Origin: Bacillota bacterium
Lineage (GTDB): Bacteria > Bacillota > UBA994
DNA length: 37,968 nucleotides
Assembly (NCBI GenBank): GCA_009773495.1
Contig: WSXW01000017.1
Coordinates: 1 to 37,968, forward strand
Direction: 5' to 3'
Position numbers and translations under genes: made by a program. The notes under the pieces were generated by a model, which saw only the letters and a program-made list of their open reading frames with translations, was not told where the DNA came from and made no database searches. Below are positions 8,681 through 17,569 of the stretch, one piece after another. Position 1 is the first letter of the stretch. Each line of letters opens with the position of its first letter.

Positions 8681-9028
8681 TCATATTTTGTCTGTGAGTT
8701 CTGTGGTGGGTTCTCCTATCCTCTCCTCGTACACCCTCTTCCCGACCTCCGGCGGTGGTGTCCCGCAGCCCGTAGGATAGCGAATAGCTGCATCCAGCAG
8801 AATACTATCGTCGCTGGGAAAGATTCGTACCATGCCAATTAGCCCATTTTCTCTCCCCTGACTCTTAAGATAGCTATAAATAAAGTCTTGGGCATTAAGT
8901 TCGGTAATATCTCCTTCGAGAGGTCCTACAACGTTAACAAAAAGATCCATGGGCACGCGTAAGCGATGATGGATAACTCGGAAATACTCGCGACTTTCCA
9001 GTTCGGTGACGCGCGAAAAATCGGTCAT
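8681..9028 (-). CDS. Hypothetical protein, 115 aa
   Basis: I do not recognise a family. The start at 9028 is favoured because GGAGGTG lies just upstream on the minus strand; the longer frame to 9145 has no such site. The product is soluble-looking and mixed in charge, with an acidic middle (LEGDITELNAQDF) and a Pro-rich patch TGCGTPPPEVG near the C terminus, and no signal or membrane segment. It is divergent from the repetitive protein at 9162, sharing a 133-nt promoter region, so the two may be controlled together. Confidence 0.62.
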   Translation of the reverse strand: MTDFSRVTELESREYFRVIHHRLRVPMDLFVNVVGPLEGDITELNAQDFIYSYLKSQGRENGLIGMVRIFPSDDSILLDAAIRYPTGCGTPPPEVGKRVYEERIGEPTTELTDKI

Positions 9029-9161
9029 ACATAACACCTCCACTCTTATTATGCCCAAACAGTGTGGTTGGCAAAGAGACCCATGCATTAGCTTCGGTTC
9101 TCTGAGAACAATAAATAACGGAGGCGAAAGCCTTACAAAATGCAACTAAGGAGGCCACAAC

Positions 9162-9962
9162 ATGAATCAAAACCATTATCATAATCTTCCCGAGTGGGCC
9201 CAGGGCAACGACAGACAATCACAGTCTGGCCACTACGGTCCTAGCTACACTAACTACAACACCAGCAGCACCTCTGGCCAGGGCTATGGCAGCGGTAACA
9301 ACTATGGCCCAAGTCACACCAATTACAATACGCAAGGTACGGGTAGCTATGGTGGCGGATCGCAATATGGTAGCTCGGGTAGCAACAATATGCCGACATG
9401 GGCCCAAGCTGGTCATGGTCACCAAGGTAGCTTTAGCAACCAAGGTCCAAGCCACACCAACTACAATACCCAAGGCACGGGTAGCTATAGTGGATCCCAG
9501 TATGGCTCTGGTAGTGGTAGTATGCCAAATTGGGCCCACGCTGGTCAAGGGCATCAACGCAACTTCGGCAATCAAGGGCCGAGCTACACTAACTACAATA
9601 CCCAAGGCCCAGGCAGCTACGGTGGCGGGTCGCAGTATGGTAGCGGAAACCTACCGAGCTGGGCCAATGCTGGTCAAGGGCATAGTGGCCAAAACTACGG
9701 TCCTAGCCATACCAACTACAACACGAACACTAGTAGCTACGGTGGCGGGTCCCAGTACGGTAGCTCTAACACCAGCATGCCGAACTGGGCCCAAGCTGGT
9801 CAAGGTCACCAAGGTAACTTTGGTAACCAAGGCCCTAGCTACACTAACTACAACACCGGCACCAGCAGCTATGGGGGCTCTCAGCAGCGCGGGAACCAGA
9901 ACCAGCACGGTCCGAGCTACACTGACTATAATAACTACACCCCCGGTCCTGGTCCTAGGTAA
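9162..9962 (+). CDS. Low-complexity, prion-like repeat protein, 266 aa
   Basis: The protein is almost wholly Gly, Ser, Asn, Gln, Tyr, Thr, His and Pro and contains no Lys, Cys, Val or Ile. Two motifs alternate: [ML]PxWA (five times, usually extended to WAxAGxGH) and GPS[YH]T[ND]YN (seven times), separated by SYGGGSQYGS-type linkers, giving a composite unit of about 43 residues. There is no signal peptide, lipobox or membrane helix. An AAGGAGG site lies at good spacing before the ATG and a strong terminator follows, so the gene is real despite its composition. Such sequences are expected to be disordered and able to self-associate through Tyr/Gly contacts; a role in a spore or cell-envelope layer, or in a condensate, is conjecture. 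I know of no named family. Confidence 0.82.
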   Translation: MNQNHYHNLPEWAQGNDRQSQSGHYGPSYTNYNTSSTSGQGYGSGNNYGPSHTNYNTQGTGSYGGGSQYGSSGSNNMPTWAQAGHGHQGSFSNQGPSHTNYNTQGTGSYSGSQYGSGSGSMPNWAHAGQGHQRNFGNQGPSYTNYNTQGPGSYGGGSQYGSGNLPSWANAGQGHSGQNYGPSHTNYNTNTSSYGGGSQYGSSNTSMPNWAQAGQGHQGNFGNQGPSYTNYNTGTSSYGGSQQRGNQNQHGPSYTDYNNYTPGPGPR

Positions 9963-9977
9963 CTCATCTTGCGCGGT

Positions 9978-10008
9978 GCTGGCTTACTTATCGTAAGCCA
10001 GCCTTTTT
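9978..10008 (+). terminator. Rho-independent terminator of the repeat protein gene
   Basis: GCTGGCTTAC pairs with GTAAGCCAGC around TTATC and is followed by CTTTTT. Confidence 0.92.
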
Positions 10009-10086
10009 ACATGATGATAGGCAGGATAATACCCAATTGCTAGCGAAGTTATTATATGGCAATTGAGCTACGAAAGGAGTGTTTTT

Positions 10087-11478
10087 ATGCTTTCGATCCC
10101 CTTACTAGACGACATTATAGCAGCCGCCTTAAGTACAGGCGGAGATTTCGCTGAGGTCTTTGTTGAAGACCGATTTAGCACGGCCTTAAATATGGTTGGA
10201 GGCAAGATCGACAGTGCTGTTTCTGGGCGCGAGTACGGCGTAGGCGTACGCATTTTCCAGGGTAACAACTACGTATATGCATATTCTAATGACTACAGTA
10301 GAGACAACCTCATCAAGGTAGCTAAGGAGGCTGCTGCGGCCCTTCCAGGTGTAAGTAGTGGCATGACCCTCAGCTTTATGAAGCACGCTACCCCTAAGGT
10401 AAATGTCATCGGCATCCTGCCACATGAAGTCGACAAGCAGCGCAAGGTGGCCCTCATGGCACGCGCATACTTTGTAGCCAAGGATTACGACCCAATTATC
10501 TCGCAAGTCACAGTGCGGTATCTAGACGAAGACCAGCACGTACAGATTGCAAATTCTACAGGGCTTTTGGTTGAAGACCGGCGGGTGCGTACTCGCACTG
10601 CTATTACAGCCATTGCTTCAAAGGGACCAGAAAAGCAGTCGGGGTTTTATGGTCCGGGAGCGCATATGGGTTTTGAGTTTTACGATAAAATTAACATAGA
10701 CGACTACGCGCGTGAAGCCGCCCGCATAGCTACTACTATGATTCATGCCGATTATTCACCAAGCGGACGCATTCCCGTTATCATTGACAACGAATTTGGT
10801 GGGGTTATATTCCATGAAGCCTGTGGGCATAGCCTGGAGGCGACCTCTGTGGCCAAGAAGACATCAGTGTTCGCAGATAAGGTAGGCGAAAAAATAGCAG
10901 CCGATATTGTTAGCGCAGTAGATGACGGAACTATTCCGAACGCTTGGGGAAGCCTCAACGTGGATGATGAGGGGCATGCTACCCAACGCAATTTGCTTAT
11001 CGAGAATGGTATATTGCGAGGCTACATGATTGATCAGCTCAACGGCAGACGTATGGGTATGCCTGCCACAGGCAATTCGCGTAGACAATCATATAAGTTT
11101 GCTCCCACCTCCCGCATGACCAATACCTTTATCTTGCCTGGCAGACATACTCGCGATGAGATTATTGCTAACACTGAGTACGGCTTGTTTGCTCGTTACA
11201 TGGGAGGTGGCTCAGTTAACCCGGCCACCGGGGATTTTAATTTTGCCGTAAACGAAGGCTACCTCGTACGCAACGGTAAGATAGATAAGCCGGTTCGTGG
11301 GGCAACTCTCATTGGCAGGGGTTCTGAAGTATTGCTCAAGATCGATATGATTGCAGATAATTTATCGTGTGGGCAAGGAATGTGCGGTTCAGTCAGCGGG
11401 TCTCTCCCAGCTGACGTAGGCCAGCCCACCTTGCGCGTATCCGAAATAACTGTTGGCGGCAGAAAGGGGGATAAATAA
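10087..11478 (+). CDS. tldD: TldD-type metalloprotease subunit
   Basis: TldD is the catalytic half of the TldD/TldE metalloprotease, which degrades unfolded peptides and trims some ribosomally made, modified peptides in the cytosol. The zinc motif HEACGH is intact (His243, Glu244, His248). Other family blocks are IPVIIDNEFGGVIFHEACGH in part, the late GNSRRQSYKFAPTSRMTN block, and a Gly/Cys-rich C terminus (SCGQGMCGSVSGSLP). The 463-residue length is normal. The ATG at 10087 follows AAAGGAG; the eight codons upstream lie in the leader. Its stop overlaps the start of tldE by one base, so the two are translationally coupled. No modified-peptide precursor is visible next to it. Confidence 0.95.
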   Translation: MLSIPLLDDIIAAALSTGGDFAEVFVEDRFSTALNMVGGKIDSAVSGREYGVGVRIFQGNNYVYAYSNDYSRDNLIKVAKEAAAALPGVSSGMTLSFMKHATPKVNVIGILPHEVDKQRKVALMARAYFVAKDYDPIISQVTVRYLDEDQHVQIANSTGLLVEDRRVRTRTAITAIASKGPEKQSGFYGPGAHMGFEFYDKINIDDYAREAARIATTMIHADYSPSGRIPVIIDNEFGGVIFHEACGHSLEATSVAKKTSVFADKVGEKIAADIVSAVDDGTIPNAWGSLNVDDEGHATQRNLLIENGILRGYMIDQLNGRRMGMPATGNSRRQSYKFAPTSRMTNTFILPGRHTRDEIIANTEYGLFARYMGGGSVNPATGDFNFAVNEGYLVRNGKIDKPVRGATLIGRGSEVLLKIDMIADNLSCGQGMCGSVSGSLPADVGQPTLRVSEITVGGRKGDK

Positions 11479-12818
11479 TGGATATCCGGTCCTTCACCGA
11501 GAGGTTGTTTGCTAAGGGCAGGGAACATGATTTTCAGGATATGGAGGTCTATGTTGCCTCCCGCAACCAGTTTAGAGTTGGGCTGTTTAAAACAGAGATT
11601 GACAACTACACCTTAGCAGAGTCGCGCGGTCTTTCGTTCCGCGGCATTATTAACGGGGGGATGGGGTATTCGTTTACGGAGAACTTTGATGATGATTCCA
11701 TAGATATACTCATTCGGGATGCCGCCGAAAATGCGCGAGTGATCGACTCGGGAGACGAAGAGGAGATCTTTGCAGGTTCGCCCCAGTATGTAGAACTAGA
11801 CTCTTACTCAGTAGAGCTTGATAAGGTTGGCGCAGCAGAGAAGATAGCTTGGTCAAGAACGCTCGAACAAGCCGTTTATTCAGTCGACTCACGTGTATTC
11901 ACGGCACAAGTTAGTATGGGGAACGGTTCCGGCGAGACTGTTATTATCAATACCAAAGGACTCACCCTCAGTCATAAGGGTAACTTTGCTCAAGGCTTTG
12001 TCTCCGTTGTAGTCAAGGAAGGTGAAGATACTAAGTCTGCTTATGGCTTCGTGGCTGATCGCGACTTTAGCAAGCTAAATGCGGAGAAGCTTGCTCAGAA
12101 GACAGTGGAAGAGGCAGTCTCTCTGCTTGGGGCTGAACCTGTCGAGTCTGGTACATACACCGTTGTGTTACGCAACGATGTGGCAGCATCCTTCCTAGCC
12201 ACATTCGCATCCTCGTTTTCTGCTGAAGCTGCACAGAAGGGTATGTCTTTGCTTAAGGGTAGAGTTGGCGAAATGATCATGAGTCCAAACATAACTATTA
12301 CCGATGATCCCCACATGCTAGAGCGGCCCGGTTCGGCTCCCTTTGACGCCGAGGGGGTGGCCACCAAAGCAAAGAATGTGGTAGATGGCGGTAACCTGAC
12401 TACTCTGCTGCATAATCTCAAAACAGCGAAGAAGGACGGCGTGCTGCCTACTGGTAACGCCTATAAAGTTGCCTATAACGCTCCCGTGGGGGTTGCACCT
12501 AGCAACCTGTATATAAACATAGGTGACAAGTCTTATGATGAGCTCGTCCAGGAAATGGTCAGCGGGCTAGTGATTATTAGCGTTCAGGGGACCCATTCTG
12601 GTGCCAATCCTGTCTCGGGAGACTTTTCGCTTTCTGCCTATGGTTATGTCATAGACAACGGACAGGTAGTGCGGCCTGTTAATCAGATAACTATAGCAGG
12701 CAACTTCTTTACGATGCTCTCAGATGTCACGGCAGTTGGCAATGACGTCGACTTCGGTACTGGAACCATTGGTTCGCCGTCGCTTTTGATTGGCTCTTTG
12801 GCGGTAGCGGGGAAGTAG
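11478..12818 (+). CDS. tldE: TldE/PmbA-type partner subunit
   Basis: TldE (PmbA) resembles TldD but lacks the HExxxH zinc site; it forms the heterodimer that builds the peptide-threading channel. This 446-residue protein has the paralogous fold pattern, with VASRNQFRVGLFKTEID near the N terminus, SRGLSFRGIINGGMGYSFT, and the C-terminal stretch GTHSGANPVSGDFSLSAYGY, and no zinc motif, as expected. It begins in the TAATG overlap with tldD. A 16-bp hairpin follows the gene. Confidence 0.94.
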   Translation: MDIRSFTERLFAKGREHDFQDMEVYVASRNQFRVGLFKTEIDNYTLAESRGLSFRGIINGGMGYSFTENFDDDSIDILIRDAAENARVIDSGDEEEIFAGSPQYVELDSYSVELDKVGAAEKIAWSRTLEQAVYSVDSRVFTAQVSMGNGSGETVIINTKGLTLSHKGNFAQGFVSVVVKEGEDTKSAYGFVADRDFSKLNAEKLAQKTVEEAVSLLGAEPVESGTYTVVLRNDVAASFLATFASSFSAEAAQKGMSLLKGRVGEMIMSPNITITDDPHMLERPGSAPFDAEGVATKAKNVVDGGNLTTLLHNLKTAKKDGVLPTGNAYKVAYNAPVGVAPSNLYINIGDKSYDELVQEMVSGLVIISVQGTHSGANPVSGDFSLSAYGYVIDNGQVVRPVNQITIAGNFFTMLSDVTAVGNDVDFGTGTIGSPSLLIGSLAVAGK

Positions 12819-12866
12819 GCGCGCTAAGCACAAAGAGAGCAGTACTATAAGCCAGAGCATGTCGCT

Positions 12867-12903
12867 CACGGGCTGATTCACATATGGTGTGAATCAGCCC
12901 GTG
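12867..12903 (+). terminator. Hairpin at the end of tldD-tldE
   Basis: CACGGGCTGATTCACA pairs perfectly over 16 bp around TATGG. The following T run is poor (TTGTATCT), so termination is likely but not certain. The remaining spacer to 13112 shows no gene or clear promoter. Confidence 0.6.
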
Positions 12904-13112
12904 TTGTATCTCACTTAATACGTAGCTCTATGAGTAAATCACTAAGGAACTCCATAGAGGGGAAATGGTAAGTGGTGTCGAAGATACTCCGGAGTAGTTT
13001 TGAGAATGTTCACTCTAATGCCTGCCATCCTCTCGTCTGCTAACACTTCAAGAAGGCTAGGTCATCTTTAGGGTTGCGAGAGGTTATCCGTTCGGCAAAC
13101 TCAGGAGGTAAT

Positions 13113-14393
13113 ATGATAAAGTCACTTAAGTCACCTACTATTAGTATGTTGGGTAGATCAAGGGACTTACTGTATCTAGCCTTGCTCACGGTTTTCGTCA
13201 GCAATTTTAGTTTTTATCCCTTTGGAACGGGTTTTCGCTTTAGTTTAGCGGTTAGTGCTTTTACCTTCTACCTGCTCATGAATGAAGAAGTAAACCCAAC
13301 CGTAGGGGGCTTTGTTACGGGTATCGTCATCATTCTCTTTAGAGCTGGGGGAAATGCGCTGGTGCTAGAGGTCCCGTGGCACGATGCCTTAGAGCTTCAC
13401 TACCCGGCTGGCCTATTTTATCTTCTGCTTGGATCTGGCCTAGCACTCTCTGTTAAGGTCATTCGTGAAGCAAAGCTGGGGGGTATTTTGATAATCGTGG
13501 CTCTGGACGCCGGTTCTAACATTGGCGAGCTGATCATACGCGGCGTTTTCGTAACGCGTGATATCTTTCCGGTGTTGTACTTGCTAGCCGTAGTTGCCAT
13601 CATGCGTGGAACGCTCACAGGGTTAGCGTACACTACTTGGCGACAGCGAGATCATATCATCAAACAGCAGCAGCGCCAAAGAGAGTTCGAGAGACTTTTA
13701 TTAATTACATCCGACGTTACAAGTGAATTACTCTATCTGGAAAATACATTGACCGAGGTCGAACGCATTATGCTGAAGAGCTATCAGCTTTATAACCGAC
13801 TTAAAATTACTTATAAAACTGAAGCTGAAGCCGCCTTGGCTATAGCACGGGAGATACATGATGCTAAAAAAGATTTTGAGAGATTATCCGCACGTCTGCG
13901 ACACGTGTTGCGCCGCGAAAGTGAAGACCCTGCGGTAGCTCTAGCCACGTTAGTGGATGTCGCTGTAAAGGCAAACCAAGCGCTCTCACTGCAACAGGGG
14001 AAGAGCATTATAATTACCACCGAACTTGATGGTCAAGCGGACATAGAAGGATATCACAGTTTCTTGTCAATTTTCAACAACCTCATGGGTAATGCCATTG
14101 AGGCCATCCCTAAAACAGGAGAAGTGTGCTTAAAGGTAAAGGCTGATGAGGAGCATCTGGCAGTAACAGTTGCCGACACTGGAGTAGGAATAAGTAAGGA
14201 CGATATTCCTATAATCTTTAAGCCTGGGTATACCACTAAGTTTAACCCCCATACAGGTCAGGCGTCTACGGGGTTAGGGTTAGCGCAGGTCAAAAGTATT
14301 GTGGAAAAACTAGGCGGCACGATAACAGTCACTAGCTCAGTTGGAAAAGGTAGCGAGTTTATAGTCTCGCTACCATTAAGAAGGGAGGCTTGA
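13113..14393 (+). CDS. Sensor histidine kinase, GlnK/YcbA-like
   Basis: A membrane sensor that should phosphorylate the response regulator encoded 1 nt downstream. The N-terminal half (about residues 20-180) is a bundle of roughly five to six membrane helices; a coiled linker follows. The phospho-acceptor box is REIHDAKKDFERL with His249. The ATPase domain has NLMGNAIEAI (N box), DTGVGIS (G1), FKPGYTTK (F box) and STGLGLAQV (G2). The 426-residue layout and the YcbB-type regulator next door resemble the Bacillus GlnK-GlnL pair that senses glutamine, but no glutaminase or glutamine transporter gene is adjacent, so the signal is unknown. The start at 13113 follows CAGGAGG; the upstream extension lacks a site. 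Confidence 0.88.
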   Translation: MIKSLKSPTISMLGRSRDLLYLALLTVFVSNFSFYPFGTGFRFSLAVSAFTFYLLMNEEVNPTVGGFVTGIVIILFRAGGNALVLEVPWHDALELHYPAGLFYLLLGSGLALSVKVIREAKLGGILIIVALDAGSNIGELIIRGVFVTRDIFPVLYLLAVVAIMRGTLTGLAYTTWRQRDHIIKQQQRQREFERLLLITSDVTSELLYLENTLTEVERIMLKSYQLYNRLKITYKTEAEAALAIAREIHDAKKDFERLSARLRHVLRRESEDPAVALATLVDVAVKANQALSLQQGKSIIITTELDGQADIEGYHSFLSIFNNLMGNAIEAIPKTGEVCLKVKADEEHLAVTVADTGVGISKDDIPIIFKPGYTTKFNPHTGQASTGLGLAQVKSIVEKLGGTITVTSSVGKGSEFIVSLPLRREA

Positions 14394-14394
14394 G

Positions 14395-15252
14395 ATGACT
14401 CATCGTTTCTTTATCGTAGATGATGACATTGCTGTTCGGCGTATGCTGCAGGATGTAATACGAGAGAGTGGTCTTGGCGTAATACTTGGGGAGAGCGGAC
14501 GCGGAGATGAAGCTTCAGATATGCTGAGTAATTGTCCGGTTGATGTGGTGTTGGTTGATTTGCTGTTGCCGGATATGGATGGCATAGCCTTGGTACGCAG
14601 CCTCAAGGTCAAGTGCAAGGCGTCATTTGTGATGATTTCACAAGTTCAGGCCAAGGCTATGGTAAGCGAAGCTTACGATGCTGGTGTTGAGTTTTTCATC
14701 CAAAAGCCAATCAACTCTGTAGAGGTTAAGGCGGTCTTAGGTAGAGTATGTGAGTCCTTGCGTTTACGGCTTGCAGTTGATCATATCTATCGTTCGGTTG
14801 CTGATCTGGCAGCTTCACCCGCACAGGTACTGACAGGCCGAACAGAAAAGACCCGCCACAAAGTGCGGGTGGTGCTTCATGATATGGGAATTGGAGGCGA
14901 GTCTGGCTCTAGGTATTTGGAAGAAGCCGCTTTATTTGTTGCGGATGCGCCTCAAGGCGAGTTGTTTTCCGTTAAAGAATTATTGGTGCACCTCGCGGGG
15001 AACAGTGCTCTGTCCCAGAAGGCGGCAGAACAACGAATGAGGCGCGCGGTCCAAACGGCGCTACGTCATTTGGCAGCGCTTGGCCTAGAGGATTATGCTA
15101 GCCCTCGTTTTGAGAACTATGCAGCTACGTTCTTTGACTTTACGGAAGTCAGGCGGGAGATGCGCTTCTTAGAAGGTGGAGGAGAATATGGTGGGAAAAT
15201 AAGCCTAAAAAGATTTCTTTCCGCCCTAGTTCATAATTCATTAAATTATTAA
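14395..15252 (+). CDS. Response regulator with YcbB domain, GlnL-like
   Basis: A cytosolic transcription regulator: a receiver domain (about 1-120) with the acidic start FIVDDD, phospho-acceptor Asp55 in LVDLLLPDMDG, and the conserved lysine in FFIQKPIN, followed by a YcbB-type C-terminal domain. That domain is marked by VLHDMGIGGESGSRYLEEA and a late helix-rich DNA-binding stretch (AAEQRMRRAVQTALRHLA). It begins 1 nt after the kinase stop, preceded by AAGGGAGG. The 3' end overlaps the end of a small minus-strand gene by 4 nt. Target genes are not evident. Confidence 0.9.
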   Translation: MTHRFFIVDDDIAVRRMLQDVIRESGLGVILGESGRGDEASDMLSNCPVDVVLVDLLLPDMDGIALVRSLKVKCKASFVMISQVQAKAMVSEAYDAGVEFFIQKPINSVEVKAVLGRVCESLRLRLAVDHIYRSVADLAASPAQVLTGRTEKTRHKVRVVLHDMGIGGESGSRYLEEAALFVADAPQGELFSVKELLVHLAGNSALSQKAAEQRMRRAVQTALRHLAALGLEDYASPRFENYAATFFDFTEVRREMRFLEGGGEYGGKISLKRFLSALVHNSLNY

Positions 15253-15386
15253 TCTCGGGAGGGTATAACGCTATAAGATACACTGTTTTCATTTTCCCTT
15301 AGCTTCTGCTCTAAGCTTTTTAGTTCTGCGAACTGTTGCTCAGTAAGGTGAGCGAAGGGCAGTAAATTATTCAGCTTGTTAAACAT
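15249..15386 (-). CDS. Small hypothetical protein, 45 aa
   Basis: A short minus-strand gene starting with ATG at 15386 after an excellent GGGAGGT site. It encodes a peptide with a helix-favouring charged stretch (LTEQQFAELKSLEQKLREN) and no membrane segment. Its stop overlaps the stop of the response regulator in convergent orientation, and its start region faces the DUF1232 gene. I recognise no family. The ribosome binding site and amphipathic helix pattern argue that it is real. Confidence 0.5.
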   Translation of the reverse strand: MFNKLNNLLPFAHLTEQQFAELKSLEQKLRENENSVSYSVIPSRD

Positions 15387-15480
15387 TCCGACCTCCCACA
15401 ATGTAGCCTTACTAAGTGAGATGCCCCTGAGCAATAATAATTCATTCGTGCGGGCAACCTACGCGCAGGGGGTGCATAAT

Positions 15481-15921
15481 ATGAATCGTTTGTATGACAC
15501 TGTAAGATATAAGGTCACAGGAGCGACACCGGTAGGAGCACATTATCAAAATATGGTATTGCTCATTCCAGATTTTTTAATACTACTGCTCAGAATTTCA
15601 CGTGATGGGCGCTTGCCCCGAAGACATCGTGTCCTAGCAGGTGCCGCAGCGGCCTATTTAGCATCTCCGTTAGACTTTATCCCTGACTGGCTGTTTGGGC
15701 CAGCGGGGTTCTTGGATGATCTAACCGTAACTCTGTTTGTGCTACGTCAGGTTATAGCGGAATTACCAGAGTATGTGGTGCTAGAGCATTGGTCGGGTGA
15801 TCCGCGCTTTATTCCGTTAGTGCGGCGGGTGGTTGAGTCCAGCGATACTTGGATGCGTTCTGGATTGCGGTTTAAGATGTATACATGGATGCGCAACGCG
15901 CTGGGGAACATTGCGCGGTAG
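15481..15921 (+). CDS. DUF1232 (YkvA-like) membrane protein
   Basis: A 146-residue protein with the DUF1232 core: AYLASPLDFIPDWLFG followed by GFLDDL, a short hairpin of two membrane-associated segments found in YkvA-type proteins of unknown function. The ATG at 15481 follows AGGGGGTG; the longer frame beginning at 15376 runs antisense through the small gene and is less likely. It stands alone before a bidirectional terminator. Confidence 0.85.
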   Translation: MNRLYDTVRYKVTGATPVGAHYQNMVLLIPDFLILLLRISRDGRLPRRHRVLAGAAAAYLASPLDFIPDWLFGPAGFLDDLTVTLFVLRQVIAELPEYVVLEHWSGDPRFIPLVRRVVESSDTWMRSGLRFKMYTWMRNALGNIAR

Positions 15922-15924
15922 TAA

Positions 15925-16046
15925 CCTGTAAAACATGAAACGTGACTCATGAAACATGAAAACATGGAGCGTGAAACAGGGAACGTGAAACTCTGACGGG
16001 TACTTGGCATATTAGGTCATGATTCACAGTTCACGATTCATGATAT
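15925..16046. repeat. Degenerate tandem CATGAAAC-type words
   Basis: The spacer contains repeated variants of CATGAAAC and CGTGAAAC at 8-15 bp spacing, then TCATGATTCAC and ACGATTCATGA. It does not code and is not regular enough for a CRISPR array. Confidence 0.6.
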
Positions 16047-16049
16047 AAA

Positions 16050-16080
16050 CAAAAACCGGAGCTGTTTGCTCCGGTTTTTG
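16050..16080. terminator. Bidirectional rho-independent terminator
   Basis: CAAAAACCGGAGC pairs with GCTCCGGTTTTTG around TGTTT, giving an A tract and T tract on both strands between two convergent genes (DUF1232 and the decarboxylase). Confidence 0.92.
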
Positions 16081-16081
16081 T

Positions 16082-17569
16082 TTAGCGTATGATCTTGATG
16101 TGCTCTGCTGTGGGGTCTTCGGTGCCGTAAATTTCGGCATCAGCCTCTTTTAATACGCGTACATAGTCAATAATGTCTTGCGTTAGAATTTCGCCGGGGC
16201 AAATTAGTGGAATACCCGGAGGGTAGGCCATAAGCATCTCAGCCACTATTTTACCTTTAGCCTGTTCTAGTGGTACTCGCTTGCTCTCGGCGTAGAAAGC
16301 TTCGCGGGGTAGGTATGCAAGGGCAGGGATAGGTGGCAGCTCAATCGGTTTTTCGCGCACATCTTGCACCGTATACTTCTTAGCTATTTCAGCTAAGGCA
16401 TGCACTAAGGTACGTACGGTCTCTTTGGTATCAGCAATAGAGACCACACATAGAACGTTATAGAGATCGGATAGGTCTACTTGGATATGGAATCCTTGTC
16501 TAAGAATGCGCTCCATTTCAAAACCGGAAATACCTAATGCACGAACGTTAATGCAGAGCTTTGTAGGGTCGTATTCATGGCATCCAGGTAGTCCTACCAT
16601 ATCGTTGCCGTACACGTAGAGCCCGGGGATACTATTGTTAATTTCATACCTCGCCCAATTGGCTATATTAATTGCCTGAGTCAACATTTCTTGGCCGCGA
16701 AAGAAGATTTGCTTGCGACTTACGTCTAGCGAGGCGAGTAACGGATAAGAGGGGCTTGTCGTCTGTGTTAGGTTGAGAGTTGTTTTTATATAGAGGTGAT
16801 CGACAAGGTCTCCTTGTGCAAGCAATAGAGAGCTTTGAGTGAGCGAGCCTAGTAGTTTGTGCGTGCTAAGGGCAGCCATATCTGCCCCCGCTTCCATCGC
16901 TGACATTGGGAGACTAGGATGAAATGGCAAGTGCGCGCCATGAGCTTCGTCAACTAGCACAGGGATCTCGTAATCCTCAGTGATCTCCACAATGCGTTCT
17001 AGCTCGGGAGCCATACCATAAAAAGTAGTGTTAATGACGAAGACGGCTTTAGCTTCTGGCTGCTGTCTTAGAGCCTGTCGAACCTCATCGCCTGTAATAG
17101 CCATAGCTACGCCGAGATAGTTATCTACATAGGGTTGGATGTAAACCGGTTCTGCACCGGTGAGAATCATCGCAGAAATAACGGATTTATGGGCGTTACG
17201 TGGGACGATAAACTTGTCTCCAGGTTTTAACGTAGCCATCAACATGCAGTGAATGCCCGAGGTCGTCCCATTGGAGAGGAAGTGAGCGCGATCGGCACCA
17301 AACGTTTCGGCGGCAAGGTCTTGTGCAGCTTTAAGAGGGCCGTGAGGCTTATAGATACTATCGAGATCAGGCATAATGGTGAGGTCAATGTTCATGATAT
17401 TTTTACCTACAAAACGCGTAAACTCGGGCAACCCTTTACCATGCTTGTGCCCAGGCACATGAAAGGACAGAGTTCCTTCTTTAACATAGTTGCGCAAGGC
17501 GTCAAAGAGAGGCGTTCGGCTCTGTCTACGCTCTAGTTCTATGCGGTCTTTGTCTTTTCTGTTTTTCAT
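16082..17569 (-). CDS. Orn/Lys/Arg decarboxylase family PLP enzyme
   Basis: A cytosolic fold-type I PLP decarboxylase of the short Gram-positive type (495 residues, no N-terminal wing domain), expected to act on arginine, lysine or ornithine in polyamine formation. It has TLSFHVPGHKHGKG near the N terminus, FLSNGTTSGIH, VLVDEAHGAH for the cofactor aspartate region, and the PLP-lysine motif STHKLLGS with Lys238. The C-terminal domain includes YPPGIPLICPGE. I placed the start at 17569 because GGAGG precedes it; the frame continues upstream without a site. A promoter-like pair lies near 17700. Substrate choice cannot be told from sequence. Confidence 0.92.
   Translation of the reverse strand: MKNRKDKDRIELERRQSRTPLFDALRNYVKEGTLSFHVPGHKHGKGLPEFTRFVGKNIMNIDLTIMPDLDSIYKPHGPLKAAQDLAAETFGADRAHFLSNGTTSGIHCMLMATLKPGDKFIVPRNAHKSVISAMILTGAEPVYIQPYVDNYLGVAMAITGDEVRQALRQQPEAKAVFVINTTFYGMAPELERIVEITEDYEIPVLVDEAHGAHLPFHPSLPMSAMEAGADMAALSTHKLLGSLTQSSLLLAQGDLVDHLYIKTTLNLTQTTSPSYPLLASLDVSRKQIFFRGQEMLTQAINIANWARYEINNSIPGLYVYGNDMVGLPGCHEYDPTKLCINVRALGISGFEMERILRQGFHIQVDLSDLYNVLCVVSIADTKETVRTLVHALAEIAKKYTVQDVREKPIELPPIPALAYLPREAFYAESKRVPLEQAKGKIVAEMLMAYPPGIPLICPGEILTQDIIDYVRVLKEADAEIYGTEDPTAEHIKIIR

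Noticed and set aside
9286-9996. A 236-residue frame on the plus strand overlapping the repeat protein in another frame
   Set aside because: It is kept open by the repetitive DNA, has no ribosome binding site, and the minus strand is open for the same reason; the 9162 frame has the SD site and clean motif repeats.
15922-16050. Repeated CATGAAAC words considered as a CRISPR array
   Set aside because: Units are short, uneven and degenerate, without unique spacers of constant length, and no cas gene is present.
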